Counted from the first letter of the stretch, positions 26,559-35,236 are shown. The stretch is 64,000 nucleotides of DNA from Nocardiopsis ganjiahuensis DSM 45031 (GCF_000341085.1 NZ_ANBA01000017.1:124001-188000); one strand, 5' to 3'. Program-made: numbers and translations. The notes: generated from the letters alone by a model not told the origin.

Positions 26559-26975
26559 TTGCGATATCGGGCGAAGGGACAAGGCTGATCCAGTGTTCGG
26601 GTGAGCGGGGAACCACGGACCGAGGGGGAGAGCTGCGGCGCGCTCTCGGTTTCCGGGGGTGGTGCGGGGCCTTGGACGGGCATTGTTCCGCGGGGCGCGC
26701 GGGAGGTCCCGCGGCGGCCCGAATCGGGTCACATGGTCTGTAGGCGGCCCTGGCCTGCCCGACTCGGGCTATTGGGGAGGAACTGTAACAGACTCGCTAC
26801 GTAGCGGAGAGCCCTCATCTGCGACTGGTGAGTAGCTTTGGGACCCCTGTGGTTACGCCTGGTGACAATTCCCGCTGGTGCGCGTATCGCCTTCCCCGGC
26901 CGGAACCGGGACGGTAACATGCCGCCGGTGGTATGGACCGCATCCCGCTGATCGGCGACGGAAACGAGGCACCCG
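26559..26975. other. Divergent promoter region, globin / lactonase
   Basis: 417 bp with no credible gene. It must hold promoters for the globin operon (minus) and the lactonase (plus). GCTACGTAGC near 26797 is a perfect 10-bp palindrome. No other structure stands out. Confidence 0.4.
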
Positions 26976-28187
26976 GTGGACACACCGCGACGGCTCCTGC
27001 TCGTGGGGACCTACACCCCCGACTCCGAACCGCCGGGGGAGGGCCAGGGCATCCACCGGGTCTGGTTCGACCCCGAGACCGGCGAACTCGGCGCCGACGG
27101 TGTCGCCGCCCGCACCACAGGGCCCTCGTTCCTGGCCTTCCGGCCCGAACCCCCCACGGTGTACGCGGTCAACGAGCAGGCCAAGGGCTCACTCACCGCC
27201 TTCCGGATCGACGGGAACGCCGACCTCACCGAACTCGGCTCCGTGCCCACCGGCGGCGGCTCGCCCTGCCACGTGCGCTACCTGGGCCCCGAACAGGTGG
27301 CGGTCGCCAACTACGCCAACGGCGTGGTGACCTTCCAGCCCACGGCGGACGACGGTACCCCCACCGGACCCGGCCGCGAACTCCCGCACCGCGGCCACGG
27401 ACCGGTCACCGACCGCCAGGAGGGGCCGCACGCGCACAGCACCGCGATCGTCCTCGACTCCCACGAACCCCGGCTGCGCTACCTGCTCGCCGCCGACCTG
27501 GGTACCGACGAACTGCGCGTCTACCACTACGCCACGCCCCTGAGCCCGGAGAACGAGGGGCCGGCCCCCGAAGCCGAGGAAGGGCTGCTCCGCACCGTCC
27601 AGCTCCCCTCGGGTACCGGTCCCCGGCACATGGCCGTCAACGGCGGTTACGTCTACGTCGCCGGAGAACTGGACTCCCGCGTGCACACCGTGCGCTGGAA
27701 CCCCCGCAACGGCACCGGCGAACACCTGGGCTCCCTGCCCGCCCTCGGCGCGCACACCGCCGCCGTGACCGAGGCCAACTTCCCGGCCGAGATCACCCTG
27801 CACCGGCTCAAGGTCGAGGGCCGCGCGATCGCCGACGGCGACGCCCTGCCGATGACCAACACCTACGAGGGCCGCGTGTACCTGTCCAACCGGGGCGCCG
27901 ACGTCATCTCGACCTTCGCCGTGCGCGACGAGGGTGCCCGCCTGGAGCACCTCGCCGACACCCCCGTGGGCGCCTGTCCCCGCCACTTCACCGTGGTCCG
28001 CGGCCACAACGGCCAGCCCGACCACCTGGTCGCGGCGGCCCAGAACGGCGACTCCCTGATGTCGCTGCGCATCGACCCCGACACCGGGATCCCCGCCGAC
28101 ACCGGCCACCGCCTGGAGATCCCGGTCCCCGTGTGCGTGCTGCCCGTCCCCATCAAGCGCATCCGCAACGCCGAGGGAGCCCGCTAG
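26976..28187 (+). CDS. Lactonase-family beta-propeller protein (6-phosphogluconolactonase-like)
   Basis: 403 residues. LLLVGTYTPDSE at the N-terminus, repeated blade motifs (FLAFRPEPPTVYAVNE, GGSPCHVRYLG, GPRHMAVNGGYVYVAGE, RGADVISTFAV, CPRHFTVV) and length match the lactonase/Pgl seven-bladed propeller family. Members hydrolyse 6-phosphogluconolactone in the pentose phosphate pathway or act on muconolactone-like substrates; the family does not settle which. GTG start at 26976. It stands alone on the plus strand, with a hairpin just after the stop. Confidence 0.85.
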   Translation: MDTPRRLLLVGTYTPDSEPPGEGQGIHRVWFDPETGELGADGVAARTTGPSFLAFRPEPPTVYAVNEQAKGSLTAFRIDGNADLTELGSVPTGGGSPCHVRYLGPEQVAVANYANGVVTFQPTADDGTPTGPGRELPHRGHGPVTDRQEGPHAHSTAIVLDSHEPRLRYLLAADLGTDELRVYHYATPLSPENEGPAPEAEEGLLRTVQLPSGTGPRHMAVNGGYVYVAGELDSRVHTVRWNPRNGTGEHLGSLPALGAHTAAVTEANFPAEITLHRLKVEGRAIADGDALPMTNTYEGRVYLSNRGADVISTFAVRDEGARLEHLADTPVGACPRHFTVVRGHNGQPDHLVAAAQNGDSLMSLRIDPDTGIPADTGHRLEIPVPVCVLPVPIKRIRNAEGAR

Positions 28188-28194
28188 CGAGCCC

Positions 28195-28225
28195 GTGACC
28201 GCCGCCTCCGACGGACGGCGGTCAC
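28195..28225. terminator. Terminator after lactonase gene
   Basis: GTGACCGCCG pairs with CGGCGGTCAC around an 11-base loop, 8 bp after the lactonase stop. The sequence also overlaps the end of the transporter remnant on the other strand. Confidence 0.65.
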
Positions 28226-28380
28226 GGCGCCCAGCCACCCGGCCGTCGGGGCCGTCGCACACAGCACCGAGGCCGCGACGAACCCGGCCATGCCGGTTCC
28301 CAGCACACGCCGGTGCCGAACACGTCCCCGAGCCGTCCGCCGACGGTCAGGAGGACGGCGAGGGCCAGGGTGCGGGAGGA
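28200..28380 (-). pseudogene. Remnant of an MFS (DHA2-type) transporter
   Basis: Read on the minus strand, one frame gives SSRTLALAVLLTVGGRLGDV followed by FG. The neighbouring frame, one base shifted, then gives RRVLGTGMAGFVAASVLCA and TAPTAGWLGAV. Joined, these are the MFS motif A (GGRLGDxxGRRRV) and the following transmembrane helix of EmrB/QacA-type drug transporters. The start, the other helices and any stop context are missing. A frameshift plus truncation on both sides marks it as a gene relic. Confidence 0.6.
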
Positions 28381-28548
28381 GCCGCTGGCGGCGGCGGTGG
28401 CGTCACCCGCACCTGTGACCTGGCTCTCAGGCGTACCCCTACAACTCCGGCGCTCCTCTTCTGTGCGCCCCGCCGCCTCCCCGGCAACCCCTCATAACGG
28501 ACAATGGAAGGTGATCCGCTCCCGACACCTCCCCGAGGGGAACCACGC

Positions 28549-29208
28549 ATGCCCACCACTGTGACGACCCACGTCCGCTACCGGGGTCTGACGTCGCGCG
28601 ACCTCGCACTCGTCGCCGTGTTCGCCGCGCTCATCGCCGCGCTGAGCATCACCGTCGCCATCCCCATCCCCTTCTCCCCGGTGCCGATCACCCTCCAGAC
28701 CCTGGGCGTCATGCTCGCCCCCAGCCTCCTCGGCTGGAAGCGCGGCAGCCTCGCCGTGGTCACCTTCCTCGCCCTCGGCCTGGCCGGACTCCCCCTCTTC
28801 GCGGGCGGTCGCGGCGGACTCGCCGTCCTCGCCGGCCCCTCCGCCGGGTTCATCGTCAGCTGGGTCTTCGCCGCCCTCGTCATCGGCCTGCTCACCGACC
28901 TCATGGTCCGCAAGGGCAAGTACAGCTTCTGGCAGGGCCTGGTCATCAACGCCCTCGGCGGCATCGTCGTCATCTACGCCATCGGTGTCCCCTGGATGGC
29001 CCTGGTCCTCGGTGACGCCGTCCTCGCGTCGCTCCTGTCCATGGCGGTCTTCCTCCCCGGTGACATCGTCAAGGCCGTGGTCACCGCCGCCATCGCCGCC
29101 GCCGTCTTCCGCGCCTACCCGATCCCGCCCGCCGGCCGGCCGGTCGCCGACGAGAGCGCGGACGCCGCCGCCGAAGCCGCCGGGGGCCCGGAGGAGAAGA
29201 ACGCCTGA
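28549..29208 (+). CDS. bioY: Biotin ECF transporter substrate-binding protein BioY
   Basis: 219 residues, six predicted membrane segments. Family hallmarks include FSPVPITLQTLGVMLA near the N-terminus and AGPSAGFIVSWV in the middle. BioY is the membrane S-component that binds biotin. The ATG at 28549 has GAGGGGA upstream. The TGA stop overlaps the ATG of the ATPase gene, so the three bio genes form one operon. No biotin synthesis genes lie nearby, which fits an uptake locus. Confidence 0.93.
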   Translation: MPTTVTTHVRYRGLTSRDLALVAVFAALIAALSITVAIPIPFSPVPITLQTLGVMLAPSLLGWKRGSLAVVTFLALGLAGLPLFAGGRGGLAVLAGPSAGFIVSWVFAALVIGLLTDLMVRKGKYSFWQGLVINALGGIVVIYAIGVPWMALVLGDAVLASLLSMAVFLPGDIVKAVVTAAIAAAVFRAYPIPPAGRPVADESADAAAEAAGGPEEKNA

Positions 29209-29945
29209 TGCTCCGTCTCGAGGGGGTCTCCCATTCCTACGAAGGCCGCGCGGTCCTGCGCGACATCAGCCTCGACCTCGCCGAGCACCGCGTCGGCGTG
29301 ATCGGGGCCAACGGATCGGGCAAGTCCACGCTCGCCCGCACCCTCAACGGGCTCGTCCTGCCGGACCGGGGCCGTGTGTCGCTGGGGGAGTGGGACACCC
29401 GGCGGCACGCCAAGCACATCCGGCGCCGCGTCGGTTTCGTCTTCTCCGACGCCGCCAACCAGATCATCATGCCGACGGTCGCCGAGGACGTGGAGATCGG
29501 CCTGCGCGCCCTGCGACTGGGCCGCGCCGAGACCGCCCGCCGGGTGGACGCCGTCCTGGAGCGGTACGGCCTCGCCGACCACCGGGACCACCCCGGGCAC
29601 CTGCTGTCGGGCGGCCAGAAACAGCTCCTCGCCCTGGCCTCGGTCCTGGTCACCGAGCCCGAGATCCTGGTCTGTGACGAGCCCACCACCCTGCTCGACC
29701 TGCGCAACACCCGCATGGTCCACCGCACCCTGGCCGGGCTCGACCAGCGGGTCGTCCTCTTCACCCACGACCTCGACCTGCTCACCGGCTTCGACCGGGT
29801 CCTGGTCATGAGTGAGGGACGGGTGGCCTTCGACGGCCTCCCCGCCGACGCGGTGGCCTTCTACACCGAGCTCATGGACAGCGAGCCCCTGGAACCGGGG
29901 GAGCCCGGCCCCGCAACCGCACCCCGAGCGGGGACCGGCGAGTGA
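29208..29945 (+). CDS. bioM: Biotin ECF transporter ATPase BioM
   Basis: 245 residues. Walker A GANGSGKST, the ABC signature LLSGGQKQ, Walker B ILVCDEPTT and a switch His (LFTHDLDLL) are all present. It energises biotin uptake as the A-component. It overlaps both the upstream BioY gene and the downstream BioN gene by a few bases, showing translational coupling. The C-terminal 20 residues are a Pro/Gly/Ala-rich tail. Confidence 0.93.
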   Translation: MLRLEGVSHSYEGRAVLRDISLDLAEHRVGVIGANGSGKSTLARTLNGLVLPDRGRVSLGEWDTRRHAKHIRRRVGFVFSDAANQIIMPTVAEDVEIGLRALRLGRAETARRVDAVLERYGLADHRDHPGHLLSGGQKQLLALASVLVTEPEILVCDEPTTLLDLRNTRMVHRTLAGLDQRVVLFTHDLDLLTGFDRVLVMSEGRVAFDGLPADAVAFYTELMDSEPLEPGEPGPATAPRAGTGE

Positions 29946-30568
29946 GCGTGATCGGCCTCTACGTCCCCGGCACCGGCCCCCTGCACCGGATCGCCGCCGG
30001 ACCCAAGCTCCTTGCGCTGCTGGTCGCCGGTGCCGCGCTGCTGATCGCCGCCCACCTGTGGGCGGCCCTGGGCGCCCTCGCCGCGAGCCTGCTCCTGTAC
30101 CCGCTCGTGGGCCTGCACCCGCGCCGTGCGCTCGGGGTGCTGCGTGCCCTGTGGCCGTTCCTGCTGGCCATCGGGGTGTTCCAGACCCTGTTCGTCGGCG
30201 CCTGGGCCGAAGGAGCGCGGCTCTGCGCTCAGCTCGCCGCGCTGGTCCTGCTCGCCAACGCCGTCACCCTCACCACCCGTGTGCGGGAGATGCTGGACCT
30301 CTTCGAGCGCCTCGCCCGGCCGCTGCGCCACGTGGGCGTCAACCCCGACCGGGTCGCCCTGGTCCTGGCCCTGACCATCCGCTCCATCCCGATGGTCGCC
30401 ACCGCCTGGCACGCCGCCCGCGAGGGGTACCGCGCCCGTGGGCTCTCCGGCCGCCCGCACCTGCTGGTGGTGCCGGTGATCGTCCAGCTGCTCCGGATGG
30501 CCGACGCCACCGGTGAGGCCCTCGTGGCCCGAGGGATCGACGAGGACACCCGGGTCCGGACGGACTGA
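29942..30568 (+). CDS. bioN: Biotin ECF transporter transmembrane protein BioN
   Basis: 208 residues with several hydrophobic segments (about 20-60, 70-100, 110-135). Two ARG-type coupling motifs near the C-terminus (REGYRARGLSG and ALVARGIDED) are the ECF T-component elements that dock on the ATPases. The GTG start at 29942 overlaps the BioM stop. With BioY and BioM it completes a dedicated biotin importer. Confidence 0.92.
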   Translation: MSVIGLYVPGTGPLHRIAAGPKLLALLVAGAALLIAAHLWAALGALAASLLLYPLVGLHPRRALGVLRALWPFLLAIGVFQTLFVGAWAEGARLCAQLAALVLLANAVTLTTRVREMLDLFERLARPLRHVGVNPDRVALVLALTIRSIPMVATAWHAAREGYRARGLSGRPHLLVVPVIVQLLRMADATGEALVARGIDEDTRVRTD

Positions 30569-30868
30569 ACCGGCTCCGGGGCCGGACGCCGCCCCTGTGC
30601 CCCTGTTCCTCTGCGCCCCTGCGTGCACCGGACACCCCTACGCGGCTCCGGACACCCCTGCGCACCCCCGGGTCACCGTGCCGTATGTGGCGGGAAATCC
30701 CCTCGTGGCGAACGTGCCGCTTGTTCCGCTCCGCACCTGGGGCACGGGTGTGAGTGCGCATGCGGAACTCGGTACCGATTCAGTATCGGATGGGTGATTT
30801 TCGCCAGGCGCGAGGGAATAATATCCGGCACAGGACATCCCCCACGGTGTAAACGAACCGGTGATCGT
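30569..30868. other. Leader of the serine hydrolase gene
   Basis: 300 bp without a credible gene. It contains an inverted repeat CCGAT-TCAGT-ATCGG at 30775-30789 and an AT-rich patch (GGGAATAATATCC) about 40-60 bp before the next start, a plausible promoter area. Confidence 0.4.
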
Positions 30869-31870
30869 GTGATCCGGCGTCTCCCCGCCGACCGACGAGT
30901 CTGGTCCATCGCGACGGCCACCCTCGTCGCCTTACTCATGACCTTCGCCCTCCCCGGGGCGCTCTCCGCGAACGACGTCGCCCTGACCCCCGACACGGCG
31001 TTCCTCAACCAGCTGGCCGCCCCGACCCAGCTGCCGCTGGTGCCCTTCGCCCCGGTCACCGCGCCCGCGCAGGGCGGTAGCGCCCTGCCGGCGACGGAGC
31101 GGGCCGCCCTCACCGAACGGATCGAGGGCATCGACGCCGAGCACGGAGCGGAGTTCGGGATCGCGGTCCAGGACCTGCGCACCGGGACGACCTTCAGCTA
31201 CAACGCGCACCAGCGGTTCCCCACCGCGAGCGTCGCCAAGCTGACCGTCCTCACCATGCTCCTCATGCGGGCGGAGGAGGAGGACCGTGAACTCACCACA
31301 GGAGAACGCGCCCAGGCCGAGCGGATGATCCGGTACAGCGACAACTCCGTCACCGACGAGCTCTACTCCCGGATGGGCTTCACCGACGGGTTCCTCCGCC
31401 ACGCGGGCAACCTCGGGTTCACCGATACCGAACCCCACCCGGGCGGGAGCTGGGGCTCGACGATGACCACCCCGTCGGACCAGGTCCGTCTGCTGCGCGC
31501 CCTGTACACCGACGAGGGTCCGCTCTCCGACGACGGCCGCGCCTACGTCCGCGGGCTCATGGAGGCGGTCGCCCCCGAACAGGCCTGGGGCGTCTCCGCG
31601 GCGGCCGGCCCCGAGGACACCGTCGGGAACAAGAACGGCTGGACTCCGCGCCCCTCCAACGGCGGCCTGTGGAACGTCAACAGCGTCGGGTACGTCAGCG
31701 GCCCCGACCACGAGTACCTGATCGCGGTCCTCAGCGACGGCAACTCCGACTACGTCACGGGGGTCAGCCTGGTGGAGGAGGTGGTCGCCGAGGTCACCGA
31801 AGCCATCGAGGGCGGCCTCACCGCCGACGCGCCCGGCGCCCACGACGAGGCCGCCCTTCCCACCCGTTGA
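30869..31870 (+). CDS. Secreted class A beta-lactamase-fold serine hydrolase
   Basis: 333 residues from GTG at 30869, chosen because it starts an export signal (RRLPADRRVWS, then a hydrophobic core at about 12-32). Catalytic motifs are SVAK (Ser121, Lys124), SDN (157-159) and KNG near residue 250 in place of KTG. This is the pattern of the beta-lactamase2 family, which includes true beta-lactamases and uncharacterised peptidoglycan-related hydrolases. The class A omega-loop ExxxN is not obvious, so resistance should not be assumed. Confidence 0.85.
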   Translation: MIRRLPADRRVWSIATATLVALLMTFALPGALSANDVALTPDTAFLNQLAAPTQLPLVPFAPVTAPAQGGSALPATERAALTERIEGIDAEHGAEFGIAVQDLRTGTTFSYNAHQRFPTASVAKLTVLTMLLMRAEEEDRELTTGERAQAERMIRYSDNSVTDELYSRMGFTDGFLRHAGNLGFTDTEPHPGGSWGSTMTTPSDQVRLLRALYTDEGPLSDDGRAYVRGLMEAVAPEQAWGVSAAAGPEDTVGNKNGWTPRPSNGGLWNVNSVGYVSGPDHEYLIAVLSDGNSDYVTGVSLVEEVVAEVTEAIEGGLTADAPGAHDEAALPTR

Positions 31871-31935
31871 AGGGCGGTGGAGGAACCTCTGTCCCCCACC
31901 CGCCCGTGAGAACCAGCCAGAGACCGGTGCCGCAC

Positions 31936-32083
31936 ATGACGCCCAGCAGGTTCCGCCTCGCACTCGCTGCTCCGCTGCTGCTGTTGCCCGCCTGCGATCC
32001 CCCCTGGGGCCCGCCAGTAGCCGGGACGACGCGGACCAAGTTCATCTCTCGGAGACCCTGCCCGCCGAGTAGGTACCGGGGGC
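31936..32083 (+). pseudogene. Possible frameshifted short lipoprotein
   Basis: An ATG at 31936 begins MTPSRFRLALAAPLLLLPAC, a lipoprotein-like signal with Cys at 20. The frame then turns into an Arg/Pro-rich read-through. A neighbouring frame downstream reads ASSRDDADQVHLSETLPAE and stops at about 32083. A one-base shift would join the two as a protein of about 45 residues. No strong ribosome site is visible. This may be a relic or chance. Confidence 0.25.
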
Positions 32084-32128
32084 CGGTCACAGCCTCGGCC
32101 GCCGGGGACGGGCCTGTTCGGAGAAGAC

Positions 32129-32950
32129 CTACGGTTTGCGTCCCACACCGCAGAAGGCGTCGACCGCGCGGGGTTCACCGATGTCCGTCGAGTCGGGGCG
32201 CCACAGCGGGGTCGACACGACACCGGGCTCCAGTAGTTCGAGCCCCTTGAAGAAATGTGCGATGCCCTCCGGTGTGCGCTGGGCGATCGCCGCCGACCCC
32301 TCGCTGTTCCACAACTGTTCGAGCTTGGCCATCTCCTCCGGGTGCACGACGTTGGTGGCGTCGTTGAACACCAGGTAACTCCCCGAGGGCAGGGCGTCCA
32401 CGAGGCGGCTGACGACGGAGTACGCCTCCTCGTCGTCGGTGACGTGCTCCACGCTGCCCATGAGCATGAGCGCGATCGGCTGTTCGAAGTCCAGGGTGTC
32501 CGCGGCCGCGCGCAGGATGTTCTCGGGTTCGCGCAGGTCCGCGTCGAGGTAGGTGGTGAAGCCCTCGGGGGCGCCGACCAACAGGGCGCGCGCGTGGGCG
32601 AGCACGAGGGGGTCGTTGTCCACGTACACGATGCGGGACTCCGGGGCCAAGGACTGTGCGACCTCGTGGGTGTTGTTGGAGGTAGGCAGTCCGGTGCCGA
32701 CGTCGAGGAACTGGCGAACCCCGGCTTCTCCTGCCAGGTGGCTGACCGCACGCACCAGGAAGGCCCGCGAGACGCGGGCGATCTCGCCCACGACCGGTGC
32801 GACCCGCAGGATCTGTTCGCCTACTTCGCGGTCGACCGGATAGTTGTCCTTGCCTCCCAGCCAGTAGTTCCAGATCCGGGCGGAGTGCGGAACCGAGGTG
32901 TCGACCGTGACGCTGTGCGCGCGGTCCGTGGGGGTGGAATCGCTTGCCAT
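32129..32950 (-). CDS. DUF574-type SAM-dependent methyltransferase
   Basis: 273 residues, full length for the actinomycete S-adenosyl methyltransferase family formerly DUF574. Hallmarks are SVPHSARIWNYWLGGKDNYP at the N-terminus, the SAM loop FLDVGTGLPTSNNTHE and the acidic strand VYVDNDPLVL. The substrate is unknown for the whole family, which is amplified in actinomycetes. It is a single gene on the minus strand, convergent with the serine hydrolase region. Confidence 0.9.
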   Translation of the reverse strand: MASDSTPTDRAHSVTVDTSVPHSARIWNYWLGGKDNYPVDREVGEQILRVAPVVGEIARVSRAFLVRAVSHLAGEAGVRQFLDVGTGLPTSNNTHEVAQSLAPESRIVYVDNDPLVLAHARALLVGAPEGFTTYLDADLREPENILRAAADTLDFEQPIALMLMGSVEHVTDDEEAYSVVSRLVDALPSGSYLVFNDATNVVHPEEMAKLEQLWNSEGSAAIAQRTPEGIAHFFKGLELLEPGVVSTPLWRPDSTDIGEPRAVDAFCGVGRKP

Positions 32951-33026
32951 GGGGAGCTCCTACAGGGCATTCATCAGATGCCCGGGGGGTGAGCCGGACG
33001 GGGGAGACGGGGCCGGACCGATGCGG

Positions 33027-33425
33027 TCATACGTCGCGGGAGGACAGGACGCAGAACTCGTTCCCTTCGGGGTCGGCGAGGACGTCCCAGGTGACCCCGT
33101 CGCCCTGGCCCACGTCCGTCCTGGTGGCTCCCAGGGCGAGCAGGCGCTCGATCTCGGCGTCCCGGTCGTCGTCCACATGCGGGGCGAAGTCCAGGTGGAT
33201 CCGGTTCTTCGTCTGCTTGTCGTGCCCGACCGGCACGAACACCAGGCCCGGAGGTACCTGGTGGAAGGGCAGCTTCGGCCCGAGCTCCTGCGCCCAGGGC
33301 GGCCACAGGACGACCTCCTCATCGGTGTCGAAGGCCGTCTGCCACCCGAGCGCCTCCGCCCACCAACGGGCCAGCGCCCGGTGGTCGCGCGCCTCGATCA
33401 CGGTGGAGTACCAACGCACTGCCAT
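33027..33425 (-). CDS. VOC-family (glyoxalase/dioxygenase fold) protein
   Basis: 132 residues. The ATG at 33425 has GAGGAG upstream. MAVRWYSTVIEARDHRALARWW, LVFVPVGHDKQTKNRIHLDF and DPEGNEFCVLS are the paired beta-alpha-beta modules of the glyoxalase/bleomycin-resistance superfamily, subgroup Glyoxalase_6. The substrate cannot be predicted. It has its own ribosome site and lies 76 bp upstream of the methyltransferase gene on the same strand. Confidence 0.85.
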   Translation of the reverse strand: MAVRWYSTVIEARDHRALARWWAEALGWQTAFDTDEEVVLWPPWAQELGPKLPFHQVPPGLVFVPVGHDKQTKNRIHLDFAPHVDDDRDAEIERLLALGATRTDVGQGDGVTWDVLADPEGNEFCVLSSRDV

Positions 33426-33579
33426 GGAACCACTCCTCATCCTGTCGGTCTGCGACCGTACCCCGCGCCGCGGACACTCATGTTCGCCGAACCACCGAAC
33501 GCACCCGTCACCGGCGGGGGTGGCCGGTTCCGGCCAGGCGGGTCCGCCGCAGGGCCGGGCCTCCGCCCCCGCACACGGC

Positions 33580-33611
33580 GGCGCCCCGCCGGAACACTCC
33601 GACGGGGCGCC
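33580..33611 (-). terminator. Terminator after fabG
   Basis: GGCGCCCCGCCGG pairs with CCGACGGGGCGCC (one mismatch) around AACACT, 48 bp downstream of the fabG stop on the minus strand. Confidence 0.75.
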
Positions 33612-33658
33612 TCGCACGGTCGTCCCGGGGTCGTGGGAACCCCTGGAACCTGGAAGAC

Positions 33659-34417
33659 CTAGTCCAGGGGACCACCGGCGACATACATGACCTGGCCCGA
33701 CACGAAGCCGGCGTCCTCAGCGGTGAAGAACGCGACGGCGTTGGCGATGTCCTCCGGGTAGCCGACCCGCTGGACCGGGATCTCGGCGGACTTGAAGGCC
33801 TTCATGTCGTCGTAGTCGACACCGACCCGCTCGGCGGTGGCGCGGGTCATCGCGGTCTCGATGAACCCGGGGGCGACCGCGTTGCAGGTGATGCCGAACT
33901 TGCCCAGCTCGATCGCGAGGGTCTTGGTGAAACCCTGGAGACCGGCCTTGGCCGCCGAGTAGTTGGCCTGGCCGCGGTTGCCCAGCGCCGAGGAGCTGGA
34001 CAGGTTCACGATCCGACCCCACTTGGCGGCGGTCATGTGGGCCTGGGCGGCCTTGCTCATCAGGAACGCACCGCGCAGGTGGACGTTCATGACGGTGTCC
34101 CAGTCGTCCGGGGACATCTTGAACAGGAGGTTGTCGCGGAGCACACCGGCGTTGTTGACAAGGATGGCGGGCGGGCCGAGCCGCTCGGCGACGGTGTCGA
34201 CCGCGGCGGTCACCTGGTCGGCGTCGGAGACGTCGCAGCCCACCGCGATGGCCTGGCCACCGTCGGCCTTGATGCGGTCCACGACCTCCTGGGCGTCGGA
34301 CTCCTTCAGGTCCAGCACGGCCACGGCGCGGCCCTCACGGGCCAGGCGCTCGGCCGTCGCGGCACCGATACCGCGGGCCGCGCCGGTCACGATCGCCACA
34401 CGAGGCGTTGGGGACAT
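33659..34417 (-). CDS. fabG: 3-oxoacyl-ACP reductase FabG
   Basis: 252 residues, a classical short-chain dehydrogenase. It has the NADP loop TGAARGIG, NNAG, catalytic Ser in NLSSSSALG, the YSAAK catalytic pair, and the C-terminal SGQVMYVAGG. The ATG at 34417 follows GGAGG. FabG reduces beta-ketoacyl-ACP in fatty acid synthesis, but many actinomycete paralogs serve other ketones. There are no other fab genes beside it. A TACCG-AC-CGGTA palindrome 55 bp upstream may be its operator. Confidence 0.85.
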   Translation of the reverse strand: MSPTPRVAIVTGAARGIGAATAERLAREGRAVAVLDLKESDAQEVVDRIKADGGQAIAVGCDVSDADQVTAAVDTVAERLGPPAILVNNAGVLRDNLLFKMSPDDWDTVMNVHLRGAFLMSKAAQAHMTAAKWGRIVNLSSSSALGNRGQANYSAAKAGLQGFTKTLAIELGKFGITCNAVAPGFIETAMTRATAERVGVDYDDMKAFKSAEIPVQRVGYPEDIANAVAFFTAEDAGFVSGQVMYVAGGPLD

Positions 34418-34471
34418 GGTGTTACCTCCATAATTCACGTGGTGGGCGCGGAGGAATCCTATCCGCATGCC

Positions 34472-34483
34472 TACCGGTCGGTA
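34472..34483. promoter_or_regulatory. TACCGGTCGGTA inverted repeat upstream of fabG
   Basis: Arms TACCG and CGGTA around GT, 55-66 bp upstream of the fabG start. The ACCG/CGGT arrangement is typical of TetR-type operators near actinobacterial acyl-metabolism genes. The regulator is not in the window. Confidence 0.35.
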
Positions 34484-34647
34484 CGTGCCCGGGGGGCGGT
34501 TGCGGACCTCTTTCGAAACGCCGCGGTAACGCTTCCGCAGCAGCTTCGCGATACCTCTCACCTGCGGGCCGGTAAACCTTTCGGGTTCGTGTCCGCGTTT
34601 GCCTGCACTTTGTCCAAGCGTGGCCTACGATTGCCTCCAAGACCGAG

Positions 34648-34659
34648 ATGCACGTGCAT
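34648..34659. promoter_or_regulatory. ATGCACGTGCAT palindrome, copy 1
   Basis: A perfect 12-bp palindrome 80-91 bp upstream of the HATPase gene start. The identical 12-mer occurs upstream of the DUF397 gene at 36981, which suggests a shared regulator, most simply the XRE protein encoded between them. Confidence 0.6.
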
Positions 34660-34738
34660 TCGGGGCGTGCACCAGCACGAGCCTTCCGCCTGTTCGTTGG
34701 CGGCCCGGCGCACGAAGCGTCAGTGAGGAGTGAAGGGC

Positions 34739-35236
34739 ATGGAGTGTGCGGAGGCGGTGTCGAAGCCGACCGGTGCTTGGTGGCTCAGGGTCCTGACCCA
34801 CGGCTCGCGCCGCTGGAACACCCCGGTCTGCGGCGACCGGCACGACGCCGTGACGTGGACCTTCGAGCCCCGTCCCATGGCGGTCTCCGCCGCCCGTGAG
34901 ATTTCCGCGGCTCTGCTCCTCGAATGGGAGATGGAGTACTTGTCCGGTGACGTGGCAGTGGTTGTTTCCGAATTGGTCACCAATGCGGTGCGCCATGGAG
35001 GACCGCTGGCCTTGACCAGGCAGGGCGACGCCGGTATTCAGCTCTCCCTCATGCGCAGCGGTAGTGAATTCATCTGCGCCGTTCGCGACGGCGGAGATCG
35101 CTTGCCCCGCAGAAGGGAAGCCGATCCGAGCATGGAGGGCGGCAGAGGACTTGCCCTGGTGAGCGCTTTCGCGCGAGAGTGGGGTGTGATTCCCACACCG
35201 CCCGGCGGAAAGTTCGTTTGGGCGCAATTCGTGTGA
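34739..35236 (+). CDS. HATPase-domain regulatory protein (anti-sigma-like kinase fold)
   Basis: 165 residues. The ATG at 34739 has GAGGAG eight bases upstream; a GTG nine bases earlier is possible. VVVSELVTNAVRHG is the N-box, and GGRGLALVSAFAREWG the glycine-rich ATP lid, of the HATPase_c_2 family (RsbW/SpoIIAB fold). No histidine phospho-acceptor domain is present. In actinomycetes such ATPases occur in sets with an XRE regulator and a DUF397 protein, as here, and influence development or antibiotic production (AbaA/WhiJ-like loci). Confidence 0.85.
   Translation: MECAEAVSKPTGAWWLRVLTHGSRRWNTPVCGDRHDAVTWTFEPRPMAVSAAREISAALLLEWEMEYLSGDVAVVVSELVTNAVRHGGPLALTRQGDAGIQLSLMRSGSEFICAVRDGGDRLPRRREADPSMEGGRGLALVSAFAREWGVIPTPPGGKFVWAQFV

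Larger units (their letters stand above)
28188..28548. other. 361-bp gap holding the MFS relic and bioY leader
   Basis: Besides the hairpin (28195-28225) and transporter relic there is no gene. The last 100 bp form the bioY leader, with GAGGGGA just before its ATG. No clear biotin-repressor palindrome was seen. Confidence 0.45.
34418..34738. other. Divergent promoter region, fabG / HATPase gene
   Basis: 321 bp without a gene. It holds the fabG-side palindrome (34472-34483) and the ATGCACGTGCAT palindrome (34648-34659) on the HATPase side. Confidence 0.5.

Noticed and set aside
28195..28497. A 100-codon plus-strand frame before bioY
   Set aside because: Composition is noncoding-like, and the opposite strand carries the MFS relic.
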